Both the position numbers and the translations under genes were made by a program. A DNA stretch of 64,000 nt from Priestia aryabhattai B8W22 (lineage in GTDB: Bacteria; Bacillota; Bacilli; Bacillales; Bacillaceae_H), in contig NZ_JYOO01000020.1 of the NCBI RefSeq assembly GCF_000956595.1, positions 1-64,000 of the forward strand, in the 5' to 3' direction. Under the pieces are notes generated by a model, which saw nothing but the letters and a program-made list of their open reading frames with translations, ran no database searches and was not told where the DNA came from. Below, piece after piece: positions 24,961 through 33,130 of the stretch; the stretch's first letter is position 1; every line of letters starts with the position of its first letter.

Positions 24961-25234
24961 GAAATCAACTCCTTTATCACTCTTTAAGAAACTATTCTAT
25001 CTTAAAAAGTAAAAATCCTTCTTCTATTACATCGGATTAACGTAATAGGCTTTATCAGAAGGAACAACCTTAGATTAGAGAAAAATTGATTCTGTTTTTT
25101 GAGAAACAATGTGTCAACAATGCTACAAAAGGATTCTTTTTCTGTTTAAATATTTCTTAAGGTGCAAATCCTTAAAAAACAACTTCCTTTAATTATAATT
25201 AATGGTAAAATAATCAATAAAAAAGGAGATTAAA

Positions 25235-25584
25235 ATGTATTCACCATAGGAAGCCTTATTGGCTAGTTCTCTTTATTTTGTATTCATTATTCTATCTTTT
25301 ATAATTAGTTTCTTTGTTGGAAGGATACTTATCATAAAATCTCATAGATCAGTAGGGGAAGTTCAGGCAACCTCTCTTTTTATTCATTTCGTTTTGTTTT
25401 GTTTGGAACCAACTTTAGATATTGACGGTGGTGGAGACACTCGGTGTCTATTCTTAACATCTTTGAATTTTTAGCCACTACTTTCATAAGCGTTCTTATC
25501 TTTATAATCAGCGATATTTATGGAATCAAGTATGGAGTGGATTATAGCTTGTGGTTAACTTTTTTAGAAGGAGTAGATAAATAA
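25235..25584 (+). pseudogene. Broken small membrane-protein gene
   Basis: AAAGGAG and ATG 25235 are followed by MYSP and a TAG at codon 5. The same frame then gives EALLASSLYFVFIILSFIIS and FFVGRILIIKSHRS. Beyond about 25430 the sensible reading moves to another frame (EFLATTFISVLIFIISDIYG, then VDYSLWLTFLEGVDK) up to a TAA that abuts the next ATG. A membrane protein of about 115 residues with three helices is thus broken by a nonsense codon and a frameshift. It lies directly upstream of the GNAT gene. Confidence 0.65.
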
Positions 25585-26094
25585 ATGAGTACAAAAAGAA
25601 TACACCTTACGCCTTTTGAAACAACTCACATTCAATACTTACATAAATGGTTAAATGATGAACGTGCAATACAAATGATAGGCAGGACACCTTTAACTTA
25701 TGAAGAGGTAGTACAAGAAGTAGAAAAGAAAAGAATGAACAACGATTTAATTTTGGGAATTGAAAGCGATGAAAAAGAAGTAGTTGGATGGGTATTTCTG
25801 AAGGATATAGACTATGCACATGGAAGAGGTAGTATAGGGATTCTTTTATCTTCAGAATCTAGGGGGCACGGGTATGGTCGAATGGCTATGGAGCAAATGA
25901 TTGATCTAGGGTTTAAACAGCTTCGTCTAAATAAAATCTATTTAACAACAAGAGGAATAAACGAACAGGCGATTGAATTATATAAAAAAATTGGTTTTGT
26001 TACCGAAGGGAAATTAAGAAATCATGCCTATGTGGAGGGGAAGTACGTAGATACATATTTTATGGGTATACTGGCTTCAGAATGGAACAAGTAA
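25585..26094 (+). CDS. GNAT N-acetyltransferase (RimJ/RimL type)
   Basis: 169 residues; transfers acetyl from acetyl-CoA to an amine. Family marks are the N-terminal IHLTPFETTHIQYLHKWLND, the strand-4 segment GRGSIGILLS and the acetyl-CoA loop SRGHGYGRMAM (R/Q-x-x-G-x-G/A), then LNKIYLTTRGINEQAIELYK and KIGFVTEGKLRNHAYVEGK, as in RimJ/RimL and SpeG-like enzymes. AGAAGGAG precedes the ATG, which abuts the relic upstream. Substrate unknown (protein N-terminus, polyamine or drug). Confidence 0.85.
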   Translation: MSTKRIHLTPFETTHIQYLHKWLNDERAIQMIGRTPLTYEEVVQEVEKKRMNNDLILGIESDEKEVVGWVFLKDIDYAHGRGSIGILLSSESRGHGYGRMAMEQMIDLGFKQLRLNKIYLTTRGINEQAIELYKKIGFVTEGKLRNHAYVEGKYVDTYFMGILASEWNK

Positions 26095-26200
26095 ACTTAC
26101 TTTTTTAGCATAAAAAGCTAAATTTATCGGCTGTCCTGAAATAAAAAAACTAGTACTTCTTAAGATAAGTATTTAATTTTAGACAATGGGAGGAGTATAA

Positions 26201-27403
26201 ATGAAATTCTATAACTATTATTGTTCTACTCAAATTGAGGTAGGGATGGGGAAAGCTAGAGAATTACCAGAAATGCTAACATCTTTAAAAATTGGTTCAT
26301 CAATTTTAGTCGTGAGTGATCCAGGTGTGGTTCATGCGGGACTAGTTTCACCTATTAAAGCTGCGCTGGAGAATTCCGGTTACCGAGTGCTTTTATTCGA
26401 CTCGATTGAACAAAACCCTCGAGATACAAATTGTTTAGCAGGTGCTAAATTATTTCGTGAATTTGGTGCAGATGTAGTTGTTGCCGTTGGCGGCGGAAGT
26501 GCAATGGATACAGGAAAAGCTATTGCACTGTGCGGTCCAAACGGCGGGGAACCATCTGACTATGCAGACGGCCGACTCCTATATACAAACATTGCACCAG
26601 TTATTTGTATCCCGACTACTTCAGGTACGGGCTCAGAAGTTACTCGTTCTGCCGTTATTACGGAAGCATCTACACACCGAAAGATGACCCTCAAACATAG
26701 TACATTAAGACCTGTTTTGGCGATTCTTGATCCTGAACTAACATTAAGTCTTCCGCCTTCTGTTACTGCTGCTACTGGTATTGATGCACTCGTTCATGCG
26801 ATTGAAGGTTATACGTGCAAAGTAACAAATCCTATTTCGCAAGCACTTGGGGCTCAAGCAATGAGAACCATTGTTTCGGCATTGCCTATCGTTTTCCTCG
26901 ATGGTAAAAATGAAACCGCTCGTCAAGATATGCTGGAAGGAAGTCTCTTAGCTGGCCTTTGTTTTGGATCTGCAGATGTTGCTTCAGTACACTGCTTAGC
27001 AGAAGCGCTTGGAGGACTTTATGATACCCCGCATGGAGTTGCCAACGCAGTATTTTTACCATATGTATTAAGGTTCAATTCCATGGAGAACAAGCAGCTG
27101 CATGCTACATTAGCAAGGTATATGAACTTTGCTAAGGATTCAGATTCTGATGAAATAGCTGTTGAAAAATTAATTCAAGGGATTATAGAATTAACAGAAT
27201 CATTAAACATTCCTAAATTGAAAGATTTAGAGGGTGTAAAGAAAGAAGACTTTCCGCGCATTGTAAGGTTGGCCATGCAAAACAACTCAACATCAAGTAA
27301 CGTCCGTTTAATTACGGAGGCTGATTATATGCAAATTCTTGAACAAGCTTACTTTGACCGTGTAGATAGAAATTGGGATTCTGGAGTAGAGAGCTTGAAT
27401 TAA
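26201..27403 (+). CDS. Iron-containing alcohol dehydrogenase
   Basis: 400 residues, group III metal-dependent dehydrogenase. The NAD(P) domain holds DVVVAVGGGSAMDTGKAIAL (GGGS motif) and IPTTSGTGSEVTRSAVI. Metal ligands are expected from DALVHAIEGY (Asp, His), VASVHCLAEALGG (His) and YDTPHGVANAVFLP (His). Such enzymes reduce aldehydes to alcohols, or oxidise 1,3-propanediol, lactaldehyde or butanol in the cytoplasm. GGGAGGAG is placed well before the ATG. Monocistronic. The exact substrate is not evident. Confidence 0.88.
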   Translation: MKFYNYYCSTQIEVGMGKARELPEMLTSLKIGSSILVVSDPGVVHAGLVSPIKAALENSGYRVLLFDSIEQNPRDTNCLAGAKLFREFGADVVVAVGGGSAMDTGKAIALCGPNGGEPSDYADGRLLYTNIAPVICIPTTSGTGSEVTRSAVITEASTHRKMTLKHSTLRPVLAILDPELTLSLPPSVTAATGIDALVHAIEGYTCKVTNPISQALGAQAMRTIVSALPIVFLDGKNETARQDMLEGSLLAGLCFGSADVASVHCLAEALGGLYDTPHGVANAVFLPYVLRFNSMENKQLHATLARYMNFAKDSDSDEIAVEKLIQGIIELTESLNIPKLKDLEGVKKEDFPRIVRLAMQNNSTSSNVRLITEADYMQILEQAYFDRVDRNWDSGVESLN

Positions 27404-27422
27404 AAGATAAAGATTAAATACT

Positions 27423-27633
27423 GGCTTCCAATTGTCAGGCTGTGTCTAACGATTGGAAGCCAATTTATAAACAGTATCTTCATGGCATTGTTTCTACTCT
27501 CTGAAAAGAATCAATATCACAGTTAAGAAAGCAGACCTTAGCCTGCTTTTCTATGTGTAAGCCATATATTTATATTTCACATAACGTTATTTATCAGCAC
27601 AGAAAAGACCTTCTAACAAAAGAAGGTCTTTTT
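27423..27633 (+). terminator. Three consecutive hairpins after the dehydrogenase gene
   Basis: GGCTTCCAAT/ATTGGAAGCC (27423-27461), AAAGCAG/CTGCTTT (27530-27551) and AAAAGACCTTCT/AGAAGGTCTTTTT (27603-27633). The last is the strongest and can also act on the minus strand, ending the TauE relic. Confidence 0.7.
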
Positions 27634-27684
27634 GTTTAACCAAAGAAATGAAAATAATATTCTTTTTTCATTTCTTTCACTTCT

Positions 27685-28421
27685 TTATGTGTTAATCAGC
27701 AAAAGTACTCCAGAAATCAGGATAATAATACATACTAACTTTTTAATAAGTGTACGTGGCAGATGCTCAAACCATCGAAGTCCTAATTTAGTCCCAATCA
27801 ATATAACAAATAGGCTAGGTAGTAAATAGAGCCAAAAAGAAGGATTATAATCTCCGTTTATTCCATGCAAAGTTAAAGTAAAACCGTTTGTAATAATAAA
27901 AGAAGCTTGGAGATTTGCATTGTATTCATTTTTTTCTTTATAACGCATTAGAAAATAAAAAGTAAAAAATGGTCCCCCAACCGCAAATACTCCTCCAATA
28001 AAACCACCTATTAAACCGATAAATACGGTGAAAGGAACTTTTTTATAAAGAGGTGATCAAGTTGTTTTCTCTTTTGTAGTTAGCAGATAAATAACCATTG
28101 CAATAAGAATGAAACCAAGTATTTTTTTACCCAGTCCATATCTCCATATGTATTTAGAAAATAAAATGAACATACACGACCAGTCAAAGCTCCTATTAAA
28201 ATAATAGTTATGTTTCTCCAATTAATTAATTTAAAAAAACGAAATAAAATCGTAAGCGAAATCACAACGGTCAAAGCTAAAACCAATAGTGTACTGTCTT
28301 TTAAAGTCAGAAAAAGAGGCAAAAAACCCATTGAGAATAATCCAAAACCGAATCCACTTGCTCCTTGAATAAAGCTTCCTATGAATAAAATAGACCAAAT
28401 AAGAATTAATTCTTCTAACAT
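27685..28421 (-). pseudogene. Broken TauE/SafE-family anion exporter
   Basis: The first part reads GSFIQGASGFGFGLFSMGFL (the TauE motif), with further helices up to DWVKKYL. A frameshift near a run of A (about 28115) is needed to continue into GFILIAMVIYLLTTKEKT, followed by a TGA, then FTVFIGLIGGFIGGVFAVGG (the second TauE motif) and further helices to the stop at 27685. The intact protein would have about 245 residues and eight helices for sulfite or organo-sulfur export. One frameshift and one nonsense codon disable it. Confidence 0.85.
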
Positions 28422-28710
28422 ATCTATGCTTTCCCCTTATTGGTTAATCATTGAGATATACTAATTTTATTCTTTAGAACATCAAGTAATGTTTCTTATT
28501 TATTTCTGGCAAAAGGTTCTTATTTGTATACTGTTTTTCTAAATGTATATGATCTGTCAACCTAGTCAATATAATCATTTTTTCCTAAATGCTTACATCT
28601 GCACGGAATGAACATTTATCAACAAAGCTAAATTTAATTTCCTCAGATTTACAAGGAATAGTTCCAACGCTAGGTAGAAGAGGGGTTAATACATATTAGT
28701 TTTATTTCCT
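28422..28710. other. Intergenic region without a recognised gene
   Basis: AT-rich; upstream region of the TauE relic. No open frame with an RBS. Confidence 0.5.
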
Positions 28711-28806
28711 GGGCAAACTATCCAAGATGGATAAATCATCACTTTATGAATACCCTTCAAAAAACAGAAAAATCACTGATTAAGCCCAGTGGTTTTTCTG
28801 TTTTAA
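28711..28806 (+). repeat. Interspersed repeat copy C with terminator
   Basis: Starts GGGCAAACTATCCAAGATGG, then the hairpin AAAACAGAAAAATCACTG/CAGTGGTTTTTCTGTTTT (28761-28804). Its second half is close to copy D. Confidence 0.65.
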
Positions 28807-29021
28807 AGGTGTATATCTTATCCACCTTTACTTATCATAATGTGATTTACAGGTACAAATAAATCGTTCATAACTTTAAAAAAGTAATAAATATTGATTT
28901 GGAATATATATTAAATGAAGAAAAGGCATAAGAAAGTATAAACAAAAATAACATTTATATCTAGGTTGTTAAAAAAACTTATTCTTAATGAGCATTGTTT
29001 AGTTAAAAGGAGGGATTTTAT

Positions 29022-29201
29022 ATGGGTAATAATCAATCAAATGATTTAGAACAGGTATTAGAGAACAATCCAGCTGAAGCCGAATTAGATAAATCTGAGA
29101 AAGAGTTTACAATAAAGCCTTCTGATCCTTATCCGCACAAGTATTATACCGGAGACATTTCTATGGCTTCTAATACTGTGCCACGAAACGAGAAAGAATA
29201 G
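29022..29201 (+). CDS. Small acidic protein, unidentified
   Basis: 59 residues, hydrophilic and acidic (MGNNQSNDLEQVLENNPAEA, then KEFTIKPSDPYPHKYYTGDI). Strong AAAGGAGGGA upstream and a terminator at 29330 make it a convincing gene. It precedes a CotF-type gene, so a spore role is possible; not recognised as a family. Confidence 0.65.
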   Translation: MGNNQSNDLEQVLENNPAEAELDKSEKEFTIKPSDPYPHKYYTGDISMASNTVPRNEKE

Positions 29202-29329
29202 AAAAGTTTCTTTTGATATCCTGAACCATCTTAGTTATGATAACAAAGATTATATACATTTTTTTCTTATAGAAATATCTTACTCCATAGAGGATAATAT
29301 CTTATAAGGTATTTCTCACTCCATATATT

Positions 29330-29361
29330 AAGCCCTTGAAATTTATTTCGAGGGCTTTTTT
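29330..29361 (+). terminator. Terminator after the small acidic protein
   Basis: AAGCCCTTGAAA/TTTCGAGGGCTT (one G-U pair), then TTTT. Confidence 0.8.
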
Positions 29362-29391
29362 GCTGCATCTTCATCATTATAGGTTAGAAAT

Positions 29392-29883
29392 ATGAATAAA
29401 GTTCTTCTTTTATTAAGGGATATCCTGAATCGCCAATTTCAATTTATGCAACAGGAATATAATACAGCTGTAGAATGTTTCAAAACAGGACAAAACCCTT
29501 CAACACCTACACAGAGTTATAAAAAGAATCAAGGCAATGACTTTGTATATGGACTTAAGCCTTCTCAGTCTAAGAAATCATTCCAATCTGCGTCAGAAAT
29601 GACAGATGAGTGTATTTCTAGCCTTATGCTCGGTGCTGTAAAAGCATCGGTACCTATGAAACCGATGGCGGCTCTTGAAACAACCACTCCTGTTGTAAGC
29701 CGTGTGTTAGCTGATGCTGTTCCAAATTGCATTGAGATGGCGTATGAAATTTCTCTCTATCAAAACAAACACCATTATTACCAAGTATCACAGCTTGCTC
29801 AACAAGATATGAAGAAAATGGTAAATGCATTTGAACCTGCTCAAGGTAAACCGCAAATGCCAAATAATAATACCACTCATTAA
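29392..29883 (+). CDS. CotF-domain spore coat protein
   Basis: 163 residues. Residues about 65-145 form a Coat-F-type helical domain: MTDECISSLMLGAVKASVPM, then AALETTTPVVSRVLADAVPN and CIEMAYEISLYQNKHHYYQV. The tail (GKPQMPNNNTTH) is the usual Pro/Asn-rich end. The start is uncertain: ATG 29392 has only a poor RBS and sits 30 nt after a terminator, so the N-terminal 20 residues (VLLLLRDILNRQFQFMQQEY) may not all be genuine or the gene may be truncated at its 5' end. Confidence 0.7.
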   Translation: MNKVLLLLRDILNRQFQFMQQEYNTAVECFKTGQNPSTPTQSYKKNQGNDFVYGLKPSQSKKSFQSASEMTDECISSLMLGAVKASVPMKPMAALETTTPVVSRVLADAVPNCIEMAYEISLYQNKHHYYQVSQLAQQDMKKMVNAFEPAQGKPQMPNNNTTH

Positions 29884-29991
29884 TATAAAAGAAGTAATTA
29901 TAACGTAAGAGTGATTCATTTTATAGTGCTGGAAACTTGATATTTCGAATCTTCACCGAATGAAGAAGAAGTAATAGTGCTCAAGCATTTC

Positions 29992-30033
29992 AAAGCTATC
30001 CTTTTTGTAAAATAATCAAAAGGATAGCTTTTC
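29992..30033. terminator. Terminator between convergent genes
   Basis: AAAGCTATCCTTTT/AAAAGGATAGCTTT with a 12-nt loop, then TCTT; usable from both sides. Confidence 0.75.
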
Positions 30034-30096
30034 TTATAAAATCAGATATATTTCTCCGTTTAAATCGTTCACAAATATAAAGAGTAAAATTGGCAC

Positions 30097-30897
30097 CTAT
30101 TTATAATGAGATGACGTAGGGTCACACGATGGTTTTGCAGTATTCGTTGATTGCGCTAACTTAGTTAAATAGTAGCATTCTTCCCTCATCATATGATCGG
30201 CCATTAAAGCAGAAAATGTACTAAGCATTTCGTTTGATAGTTCTAATTCTTCGATCTCATGAAGAAATACTTGAAATAACTCTATTTCTAACTTAACGTC
30301 TTTGTTCATTTTCTTTAATGCTGGAAAGGATTCAAGGTTCGTTCTTAAATAACCAGTTAATTCTACGGCCTTCAGATAAAAATGTTCAAAATGGGTGGAA
30401 AATTGCATACTCTTTTGTTTTAGTTGCTTTTCTACTGCATCAAGACTATCGGAAATAGCTCCAGCATGTCCCGCAGCATCTAATATCCATAATAAATGAT
30501 GGTGAAGCTCGTGAAAGATGGGTGGAATTTGTTGTTGTCCTAAGTAGCTAAGAATTAATAAATACTCATCCAGCTCATTGACCATATGGTTTAGAAAAGT
30601 AGGTGTAAGGTGAATCGTAAAGTCAGTTGTTAAGTGCTTTCTTAATAAGGAAAGTTTAAATTCTTTGAGTGCTATTGTTTGAGCTTTGGCTTTCATTGTA
30701 ATGCTTTCCAGGTTGTTATGCTCTGCTTTAACTTCTTCTAACAAACTATTAAAAGTTTGGATGAAAGTTTTAGCCATCTGTATTTCTTCTTGCTCTTTTT
30801 CAGCCAAGGCATCTAAGATAAATTGGGAATGGTCTTTCAAAATTTGAATCCAAAATGTATGTTCAAAAATTGCATTTTGAGTAAAGCTACTATTCAT
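30097..30897 (-). CDS. DUF2935 protein, ferritin-like helical
   Basis: 266 residues, all-helical, cytoplasmic. DUF2935 proteins contain two four-helix bundles with conserved His and Glu typical of a metal site. Visible: FEHTFWIQILKDHSQFILDA near the start, LTPTFLNHMVNELDEYLLIL, LHHHLLWILDAAGHAG, and at the end LMADHMMREECYYLTKLA. The first and third motifs match the paralogue at 41399 (WEEHLFWLEIIQDHGYF, LEDQLGHAVLFK). AAAGGAGG precedes the ATG. Function unknown; a spore or stress role is often assumed. Confidence 0.8.
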   Translation of the reverse strand: MNSSFTQNAIFEHTFWIQILKDHSQFILDALAEKEQEEIQMAKTFIQTFNSLLEEVKAEHNNLESITMKAKAQTIALKEFKLSLLRKHLTTDFTIHLTPTFLNHMVNELDEYLLILSYLGQQQIPPIFHELHHHLLWILDAAGHAGAISDSLDAVEKQLKQKSMQFSTHFEHFYLKAVELTGYLRTNLESFPALKKMNKDVKLEIELFQVFLHEIEELELSNEMLSTFSALMADHMMREECYYLTKLAQSTNTAKPSCDPTSSHYK

Positions 30898-31124
30898 TGT
30901 TTTCCTCCTTTAATAAGATCGTCACTGTCCATACATATTAAAGAAAACCTATTTATATTAATATATAAGAGAAAATCTAGCACATTTAAGGTGAATGTTT
31001 TATCAAAACCAAAATACATTTTATAAAAAACAGTTATATTTCATTTTTTATTTCCGATTATAAGAGTAAAGTAGAAAAAGATTCTCTCATCCTCATTGCT
31101 TCAAGTGGACAATACGCTAAAGGA

Positions 31125-31160
31125 AAAGCCTACTGATTCATTCCGTATCAGTAGGCTTTC
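31125..31160. terminator. Terminator-like perfect hairpin
   Basis: AAAGCCTACTGAT/ATCAGTAGGCTTT, 9-nt loop. No gene ends next to it on the plus strand; on the minus strand it lies 150 nt beyond the hydrolase gene. Confidence 0.65.
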
Positions 31161-31176
31161 TAATTTATAATCATTT

Positions 31177-31258
31177 AAGCAAACTAGATCACCACTATAA
31201 CTACCTTTCAACAAACAGAAGAACCGCTGATTAAGCTCAGTAGTTTTTTCTGTTTGTT
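31177..31258. repeat. Interspersed repeat copy D with terminator
   Basis: AAGCAAACTAGATCACCAC, then AACAAACAGAAGAAC...GTTTTTTCTGTTTGTT (31210-31258). Nearly the same hairpin as copy C. It can end the minus-strand hydrolase gene. Apart from the hairpin at 31125-31160, 30898-31311 holds nothing else. Confidence 0.65.
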
Positions 31259-31311
31259 ATGTATTTTATAATAGTTAAAAAACACTTATAGAAAGGGTTT
31301 TTTGCTTTGGT

Positions 31312-32085
31312 TTATAAATGAGATCTATTTAAAACAAATCCTGTAATTAACTCATTAAACTGAGTCCACTGTTTGGTAGGCAGTTGGTGACCTTGATCGG
31401 GTAAAACAAAGAATTCAGCATGCTTACACTTATTTTTATACTCTTTCATATAGTGAGCAGTCCAATCCTTTTTTCCACCATATATAAACAATAAAGGCAT
31501 CGTTAAGCGATGAAGCTTGTCTACACAGTTATAGTGTAATGAGTGATTATAATACTGATACCAGGATTCCTGGTCTGATTTCCTCATGTAACTAACTAGA
31601 TTCTTTCTTAATGTTTTGTCTCGAGTATGACTTATAGCAAGGCTTGTTATTAGTATATTCCGATGTTCTTTTACCATATACATTCCTGTTTTATGTAATA
31701 GCCGTCCAGGTACATCTCTTACTATAGGATAAGCTCCTGAAAGTATTAATAATTCAATTCGATGGCCATAATGAATAGCTAGCTCTTGAGCAATTAGACA
31801 ACCAGCAGAGTAACCACATATAATCACCTTGTCTAGATGCAGCGAATCCATAAAACGTACTAACTCGTTTGCATAAAAAGAAATTGATACAGGCTGTTTA
31901 GGTTTTGAGCTTCTTCCATGACCACTTAAATCTGGAAAGATGACTCTCATATGTTTGGATAACTCGTTTTGATATTGAAATACTTTATATCCAAGTCCAG
32001 GGGGATGAATAAAGATGACAGGGGCGCCTTGTCCATACTCTTCATAATACAGATAGTGATTAGTGTTTGTTTCAATAAAAGTCAT
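31312..32085 (-). CDS. Alpha/beta-hydrolase
   Basis: 257 residues, cytoplasmic, alpha/beta-hydrolase fold. The oxyanion region PVIFIHPPGLG is followed by VIFPDLSGHGRSSKP and the nucleophile elbow ICGYSAGCL (Ser in GxSxG). The acid is expected at GGKKDW and the catalytic His at DQGHQLPTKQW. It lacks the cap features of haloperoxidases or BioH that would identify a substrate. The ATG is preceded by a weak GGAG-type RBS. Monocistronic; ends at repeat copy D. Confidence 0.8.
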   Translation of the reverse strand: MTFIETNTNHYLYYEEYGQGAPVIFIHPPGLGYKVFQYQNELSKHMRVIFPDLSGHGRSSKPKQPVSISFYANELVRFMDSLHLDKVIICGYSAGCLIAQELAIHYGHRIELLILSGAYPIVRDVPGRLLHKTGMYMVKEHRNILITSLAISHTRDKTLRKNLVSYMRKSDQESWYQYYNHSLHYNCVDKLHRLTMPLLFIYGGKKDWTAHYMKEYKNKCKHAEFFVLPDQGHQLPTKQWTQFNELITGFVLNRSHL

Positions 32086-32339
32086 TATTTTTCACTCCAA
32101 AAAAATGTATGAAATATATCATATAAAGAGAAAAACTTCCCCAGTCTGCCTAAGGGAAGCTCTTTTCATAGGTTGCTTATAGTACACAATGAGAAATTGA
32201 GAGTGAACACCTCTCCATTTATTCAATAGTTTGATCAAGTTTCCGTGCTTTATTCATTGTTAAGTGTATTTGTTGTCTTATTTCTAATAATTGTGAGTAT
32301 CCTGACTAAATTTATATATTATATACAGTTTAAAAATAG

Positions 32340-32366
32340 AAAAAGACCATCTCCTTCCAGTCAATA
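32340..32366 (-). repeat. Truncated inverted copy (F) of the interspersed repeat
   Basis: AAAAAGACCATCTCCTTCCA is the reverse complement of the terminator arm of copies A and B. It ends exactly where the truncated inosose-dehydratase-like gene begins. Confidence 0.5.
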
Positions 32367-33029
32367 AAAGAAGAACTAGAGAAAAGAAGCCTTGAATTAA
32401 CCGCGACCACTCTAGTAGGAGAGCTTACTTCATCTAGTAAAACAGAGGAGCTCATTGCTTTACTAGATGATATGTCTGAACTTCAGCTTCGGTTTGAAAG
32501 CGCTAAATATGTCGTTTTAATTGATGATTGTTATACGGATCTTTTTTCTGGCGAATTGATTAGACTTCAGTTCTTAAATGAGGTAGAATCGAGCAAATTT
32601 ATAAAAAATATTATAAAGATACGTGACCATGTCAGAACAAACTACAGTCTAGGGGTAGTTTTCCATCCAAATGCCCAAAGTCATGTAGAAACAGAAGAAC
32701 AAATTGAAAAGCTGTTAAATGATACCGATATTAACCTTTGTTTAGACACAGGCCATCATGCATATGCAGATGGAGATCCAGTTGCTTTTATGCACAAACA
32801 TTATTAGCCAATCCCTTACCTTACCTTACCTTACCTTACCTTACCTTACCTTACCTTACCTTACCTTCACCTGAAAAGCTGTGATTTAAAAGTAAGAGAA
32901 AAAATGAAAAGGGAAGGCTGGTCGTTTGCTAAAGCGATAAGCGAGGATGTTATGTGTGAACCTGAACTGGGTGTAGTTGATATGAAGGCTTCTATGAAGG
33001 TATTGGAAGATATCAGCTTTGATAAATAA
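32367..33029 (+). pseudogene. Broken IolE-like sugar isomerase/inosose dehydratase
   Basis: The reading frame begins without a start codon (KEELEKRSLELTATTLVGEL) and continues through VVFHPNAQSHVETEEQIEKL, NDTDINLCLDTGHHAYADGD and PVAFMHKHY, the TIM-barrel core of the IolE/xylose-isomerase-like family (metal ligands in FHPNAQSHVE and CLDTGHHAY). TAG at 32805 follows, then a pentanucleotide microsatellite encoding repeated PYLTL, then HLKSCDLKVREKMKREGW and CEPELGVVDMKA, still in frame, and a premature TAA in place of the usual GWxxVEQD end. The 5' end, one codon and the 3' end are lost. Confidence 0.85.
32816..32865 (+). repeat. (TTACC)10 pentanucleotide microsatellite
   Basis: Ten uninterrupted TTACC units inside the IolE-like relic. 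The homologous position in the family reads PYLHLK, so one unit is ancestral and nine (45 bp, 15 codons) were added, which keeps the frame. A change of one or two units would shift it. Confidence 0.95.
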
Positions 33030-33046
33030 AACAGAAGCATTTATCA

Positions 33047-33088
33047 CCGCAAACTCAATGACTAGGTCAATGAGTTTGCGGCTTTTTT
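33047..33088. terminator. Terminator between convergent units
   Basis: CCGCAAACTCAATGAC/GTCAATGAGTTTGCGG (one central mismatch), then CTTTTTT. Confidence 0.8.
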
Positions 33089-33130
33089 AGTTACTATATC
33101 TCTTATTATATTATTGGAAATAAAAAAGCC

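Noticed and set aside
32816-32865. CRISPR-like or phage attachment repeat
   Set aside because: The unit is 5 bp and strictly tandem, with no spacers; it is a microsatellite.
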